Assembly: GCF_000499385.1 (NCBI RefSeq)
Contig: NW_013654445.1
Location: 1 to 23,729, forward strand
Source of the DNA: Eimeria necatrix
Taxonomy: Eukaryota; Apicomplexa; Conoidasida; Eucoccidiorida; Eimeriidae
Length of the DNA: 23,729 nucleotides
Direction of reading: 5' to 3'
Position 1 is the first letter of the stretch; every line of letters starts with the position of its first letter. This document shows, in pieces, positions 19,073 to 23,729 of the stretch. The notes below the pieces were generated by a model, which was given only the letters and a program-made list of their open reading frames with translations, was not told where the DNA came from and made no database searches. Made by a program: the position numbers and the translations under genes.

Positions 19073-21503
19073 TAGTAGTGAAAGTTTTGATACAAGTTTA
19101 CTTGCCAAGCATGTCATCAATCCCCAGAGTCCAGCCGCTGTCTCGCCAAGAATTGGTATTTCTGCAAAACATACAAAACGACTTTGTTTTTTCACCACTG
19201 CACTGAGAAAAGCAATAATCCTGTGCAAAGAGGTTCTGTGGTAACTGCATCTTTCCACAGGAAATATAATCCCACTGCTAGGCACAGAGCCTGCTCATTC
19301 ATCAGAAGCAGTTTGCTTGAAAGAATTACGCGCACTGTTGATGGCAGCAAGCACATCGCTTGAGAATGATCTACTTCACGTGCTGTTGTCCTTCCTATGC
19401 AGAGAAAGTTCTTATAAAGCGGCGTAAAACTGCCAACAACACACAGGTCTTCTGATAACTGCGCCACATGGCAATTTCACTAATCAACAGGGCAAAGCCC
19501 TCTAGTCGAGCTCCCAAGCTGTTACGAACAATCGAACTGATGCAATAGCAAGAAGAGAGTATCCGACTGAACTCCACTGGCAGATGCTGTGTTTGCCGTA
19601 TGTGCTTGAGGGTAGCACTGCAATTGCGGCTATAGTGAAAGCGCGTGAATGAGCCAGATTCAACTCGCCATAAAATATCCCGTCTTTTTTAATCCATCAT
19701 TATCAATTACTCTACCTTCTCCTGCTCAGTTGGTGGCAAAATGTGAACGGGTATTCTCAAACACTGTACAGAATGTGAGTAGCAGTTTTCAAAATTACGC
19801 AGATAACTGCACAAGTAGTGCGTCGAAATGCCTTAAATCGACTAACGACCTGTTGAAAAGCACGCAGAAAAGCAGATTTCAGAAAAGTAGACCAAACGAG
19901 CAAGCCATCTTCCAATGAAGAACGGCACCATTGCTGACATGGCGCAGGCGGAGGAGAACTGTGTCCAAACTTTGCGTACGTGCATTCAGTGTAAAGAAAC
20001 TTTGTAGATCTCCTCGCAGACGGAAGATAAGCGATCACCTTGTTAGAAGTACATCAGAAGCTTCAAAAAAGTAGAGAAGGCACACAACGCACAAGGACTT
20101 GGATATATGAACTTGCCTTGCTCAAGTCGCTGCGTTTCCACACCCTCATCAACATGTTGTTCAGTGTTAATATCTGGCCAACCAAAGGACACGATTTCTT
20201 TAGATGAATGGTGCAGCGATTCCAAAGAAAAACTAGTCTATCGTGACACCAGCATCAACTCTGTGTCCCATTTGTTAGTAGTACAACCATATTCTTCATG
20301 CCTAGCCTGGAAATGCAAACGTGCATGCGATGTGGTGCTGCGTGCAAATTAGTCCTCCAAAAGAGTTTCATAATGTACAAGGTGAAGAATCTCCGCGGTG
20401 TGGCCTCAACAACATTTTGGATTGTACGAGAGTGCAACCTCTGACCTAACTTATCAGATGCAATGTGCTTCAACCACGTAATAGAATCATAACCAATTAC
20501 AACTGCTACAGAGAGAGAAAAAGCGCAAGCGAATATCCAGATAAACAGGAATACCAAGCACAAATCCTTCAGAGAAAGCCAAAAAAATGTTCCTTTTTTT
20601 ATTATTAGTAATAATTATATAATACCATTTCAACATAGACGTTAATGTATTTCTTTCCCATAATCATACTAGAACCTCAAATATCTGAATTTAGTACAGC
20701 ATGAAGTTTCTACACGAAACAACTCTTTACAACACGCACTGACGCTCGCGTGCGGACGCATGCGTTAGCTGTACTGCGGAAACCTGGTGCCTCGAGTGCA
20801 CTGTGCATACTGAATGGACCCCATGTGTCCCATACAACAAGCAGTGTTACGTCTTCTTGCCCACGCTCAGTTGACGAAAAAGCTAATGTACTGATATGAG
20901 GTTCCGTGCACGCCCAATGCAATAGCAATATCAACCTTCCTACCGAAAGCAAATTCCATGCTGCGATCTTCACAGTTACTATCACACACTTCAAAATGCA
21001 TGCAATAACGAACGCAGAACTGCCTGCTTAAAGCCAAACCTTCCTGTCTGGAAAGCGTCAAATGAGTGCACCAAAGCACCAAATGCGTAAATCTCCCGTT
21101 GGGAGCAGCCTGAGTAGCTTGCCCAACGGTGGCTTGTGAGGTGCCGGAATACATATTTGCGGAAATCGTCAGATACCTTGTCATCGGTAAAACAAATATC
21201 ATACCAAACCAGATGGCATATAGTCACATGGTGTGGTCACCGATATAATGGCGAGCCCGACATTTAGTGGGCACCACACGCAGGCGGACACAAGCGAATA
21301 TTCTGCGAGACCTGGCGATGTATTTCATCGGCAGTTGGGATCCAGTTTGTGAGCACGTGCACCGAGGTGTACGTGTCCACATACTGGACCCCAAGCCAAG
21401 AGTGCTTTCAAGAGCTCGCAACAGATACGGATATAGGTCAAAAGATAGTAAATCACCGTATGCACCGTGCAGACGTGTTCCTTTACGTGCTTCCTTAATC
21501 TAG
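19073..21503. other. 2.4 kb with no supported gene; AT-rich patch at 20580-20640
   Basis: Several 75-111 codon frames lie on both strands without a consistent model. The plus frame 19649-19918 contains an excellent acceptor-like tract (TACCTTCTCCTGCTCAG) and, 45 nt later, GAAT/GTGAGTAG, which could bound a tiny exon, but flanking exons were not found. The AT-rich patch contains ATTATTA-G-TAATAAT (20601-20615), a perfect 7-bp inverted repeat. GCATGC hexamers occur at 20323, 20758 and 20998. Confidence 0.35.
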
Positions 21504-21880
21504 ATGTTCTCGGCATGCATGAACGCCAGCGCACGCTGTTGGGTCAACGTCGAATCAGCTGACAGCAAATATTCAACTCATTGGCTGAACGCTGCGGTTC
21601 AACAAGCACGTTCCCGGAGGATTTTGCGGCAACGAAATCATTCCCAAAAGGTGGCCAGCTCACCAAGTACAACTACTCACAGGTGCGTAAGGATTTTGCC
21701 TCTTTCGCCGACCGTCCCTAACCCTAACCATTAATTAATGCACGTTGTCCTTACTAAGCGCATGAGGAGCACCCGGCTGATAGAATGCCTATGCCTGCCT
21801 CTAGAGCCACGCATATGGCTTCGGCGCTTTGCTGGGGCGAGCAATGCTTCTTTGCTAATTCTTGCGGACGCACAGTCTAA
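21504..21880 (+). CDS. Candidate two-exon small gene: 21504-21682 and 21805-21880
   Basis: The ATG at 21504 directly follows TGCTTCCTTAATCTAG, which could also be an acceptor, and only this frame is open. Exon 1 (59 codons plus two bases) ends at CTCACAG/GTGCGTAAG, a good donor. The acceptor CTATGCCTGCCTCTAG ends at 21804. Joining keeps the frame (AG/A = Arg) and adds ATHMASALCWGEQCFFANSC and a few residues to TAA at 21878-21880. The product would be 84 residues, Ser/Arg-rich in the middle with a Cys-containing tail. It has no recognised domain. The 122-nt intron contains CTAAC twice, a branch-point-like sequence, though about 80 nt from the acceptor. The small size and lack of homology keep confidence low. 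Confidence 0.3.
21716..21740. repeat. Short CCCTAA repeat and adjoining AT palindrome
   Basis: CCCTAACCCTAACC (21716-21729) is a little over two units of the TTAGGG-type repeat. It runs into CATTAATTAATG (21729-21740), a perfect 12-bp palindrome. It is too short to be telomeric and sits inside the intron proposed for 21504-21880. Confidence 0.6.
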
Positions 21881-23729
21881 GAACAAATAGGTAGAAGCGT
21901 TCTGCATGCCGACTGACAAAGTTAGGTTGCGTCAAGCAGATCGCTGGAAAAAGAAGCCGCGCCTGTCGAAATTATGCAAAAAGATAGGAAGCAGACGACT
22001 GTATCACTGAAATGATGGTATAAAGTAACAGTATGATGTGGAGTAAGGAGCACCGTGGACCCTGGCTCACCGCCTATGCAAAGCAGATAACATCCATTGA
22101 CCTTGTATTCAGCCTTACTCCAAAGTTGCTAAAGCCAAGCAAGAACCTAACCCAGGGTCAACCGCTTCTTGCGACGTACAGCTAAACAACCGCCTACGTT
22201 TCTTTACGCATCACAAAAGTGCGGATGCACCGCAACGGCAGTCATCCTCAGAAGCATAAAGTTTTCGTTGTGAGAAATTCAGAACACTAGCCATCCAAAT
22301 ATGGCTGTGTGTTTAAACATTTGAGATTAGTCTCTCGCAATTCAGCGGCACGGTATTACTCGAACCTGCATGTGCAAAGACGAATGCAGACTCTGATGCT
22401 TCTCGCAACGCAAAACTGCCGCTGTCAACAGGAATGATACTACTGTAGCTGCCACTATACACATATATATGTCACACACATCTATATATATGTCTCCACT
22501 CGCGTTTGTTCTGCATTTCAGTCGTTCCCCCTGTTATTTCTGGCTTTGTAGCTTTGACCTTTTGCCTAGCCTATTATGTTTTACTTGTTGTTTATCGCAC
22601 TCTAAACTCCCTTGGTGTGTTTGACTAGCTCGTGAGAACTGAGCGACTGCCTAGCACATCTGGACGGCCTAAAAGCGCACAGTGTCGTTTAGCTTTCCTG
22701 GAGAGCTCGCAAGTATTTTGATGTGTCCTTCTTCACCAGTTTCTCTGCCTTGTCTCCAACTTTGCACTGAGCAACAACCGCAATGTAAGCCACAATCCAG
22801 AGCAAATGACCCACCGCCACGCGTGCTAACACTCAGCCGCATCAGCTCTTGGGTTACTGTGCGTAGCTCGATCGAAAATGCAGTATCTTACAGTGTTAGT
22901 CGCATTCTTCTGCACGATACTTGCATTCGGATACACCGCTTTCCCAGGATACGCCGTTCGAGATGGGAAGGTAATGGCCAGTTCTTCTCACAAATATAAT
23001 CGATGATATGGACATGACCACAACGAAGATCTTGATGTTTAGATGCATTCACAAGGCCATGCCCTCTTCCATGCACGAAAATTCCTTCGTAGTCTGTAGA
23101 TCCAGCACCGAGCCATTTCATTCGTCTCAGTTTTCTACGATATGAAGACAGAATCTGCCACCTCCACATGCCGCAAACGTATGAAAGTTGTAAATAGATT
23201 TGTTGCAAAAAGTCATGCAAAAACTGCTAAGACGCTCCTTTTTCTAGAAACCACAACCCAGAGCCACACTACGTACAGAGCAGGAATCAACTTCGAGATC
23301 ATTTCAGGACGCCCCCAACTTCCCTGCAGGATACCAGGAGCAGTCCATTATTGGCCTCATCTCCGTCTGCCATCTGCTGGAACATAGGATGCGGCAAAAT
23401 GCACAGTAAATACTGAGATGATGGTTTTAGCCCTCAACCAATCAGTGGTCTCATACGCTGGATTGACTGAGGCAAGCGCGCCGAAGCAGCACCTTTACGT
23501 ATTGTGTGAGAAAGGCTCGCATTTATCATTTCTCAGCACCGCAGATTGCACAACAATCGACGACGGTTGAATAACACTCTAACCGCATGCAGCAAGGTAA
23601 AATGCGTCGTAAGATAGAGCCATTCCAAACGTATCGGCATTTGCCATTTGCTCAAGGCACAGTGATTGGGGCTCCCCATTCCGTGACTCACAGGCTTCGG
23701 AAAATAGAGATTACATTTACGGGCCAACT
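21881..23729. other. 1.85 kb to the window end with no supported gene
   Basis: The longest frames are 105 codons (plus 22682-22999) and 110 codons (minus 22888-23220), overlapping and unsupported. A TA-rich patch at 22459-22494 contains ACATATATATGT (22461-22472, a perfect palindrome) and a second run ending TATATATATGTC. GCATGC hexamers lie at 21904 and 23585. Confidence 0.4.

Noticed and set aside
21716..21729. Telomere or subtelomere boundary
   Set aside because: Only 14 bases of CCCTAA repeat, interstitial, with no array or degenerate telomeric tract around it.

Overview
The window looks like eukaryotic nuclear DNA of low coding density. By eye it is mid-40s percent G+C with CpG not depleted. 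It has no operon-like packing, and no rRNA, tRNA, snRNA, transposase, reverse transcriptase or CRISPR array that I can recognise. The longest ATG-started open frame is only 147 codons, about the length chance predicts for six frames of 23.7 kb. Nothing here can be named by homology from memory, so every coding call is a candidate. The hexamer GCATGC occurs 14 times where about 5 are expected. With the possible GT-AG introns this would fit a coccidian apicomplexan or another intron-rich protist, but that placement is a weak inference.

Layout. From 1 to 0.92 kb there is a dispersed repeat in two diverged copies, the first carrying an internal 70-bp tandem duplication. From 0.92 to 5.18 kb there is no convincing gene, but there is a 12-bp-arm palindrome built on GCATGC (1853-1884) and a 9-bp-arm hairpin (2323-2346). 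At 5.18-5.37 kb two perfect tandem duplications sit just upstream of the main feature. That feature is an old tandem segmental duplication: copy 1 at about 5461-7460 and copy 2 at about 7472-8540. It carries the longest open frame (6722-7165), a truncated remnant of it, a pair of minus-strand frames with conserved starts, and a possible intron whose splice sites are intact in copy 2 but lost in copy 1.

From 8.8 to 12.6 kb I see nothing reliable. From 12.65 to 14.4 kb there is a cluster of open frames and splice-like signals on both strands, the most gene-like part of the window. At 14.7 kb there is another tandem duplication, and at 15361-15402 a perfect 19-bp-stem hairpin. From 15.4 to 18.5 kb the only clear structure is a hairpin at 17688-17720. 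Possible two-exon genes lie at 18608-19072 and 21504-21880. The rest is AT-rich or featureless.

I found no set of genes that forms a recognisable system. The best leads are the decaying segmental duplication, the perfect hairpin at 15.36 kb and the run of young two-copy tandem duplications.
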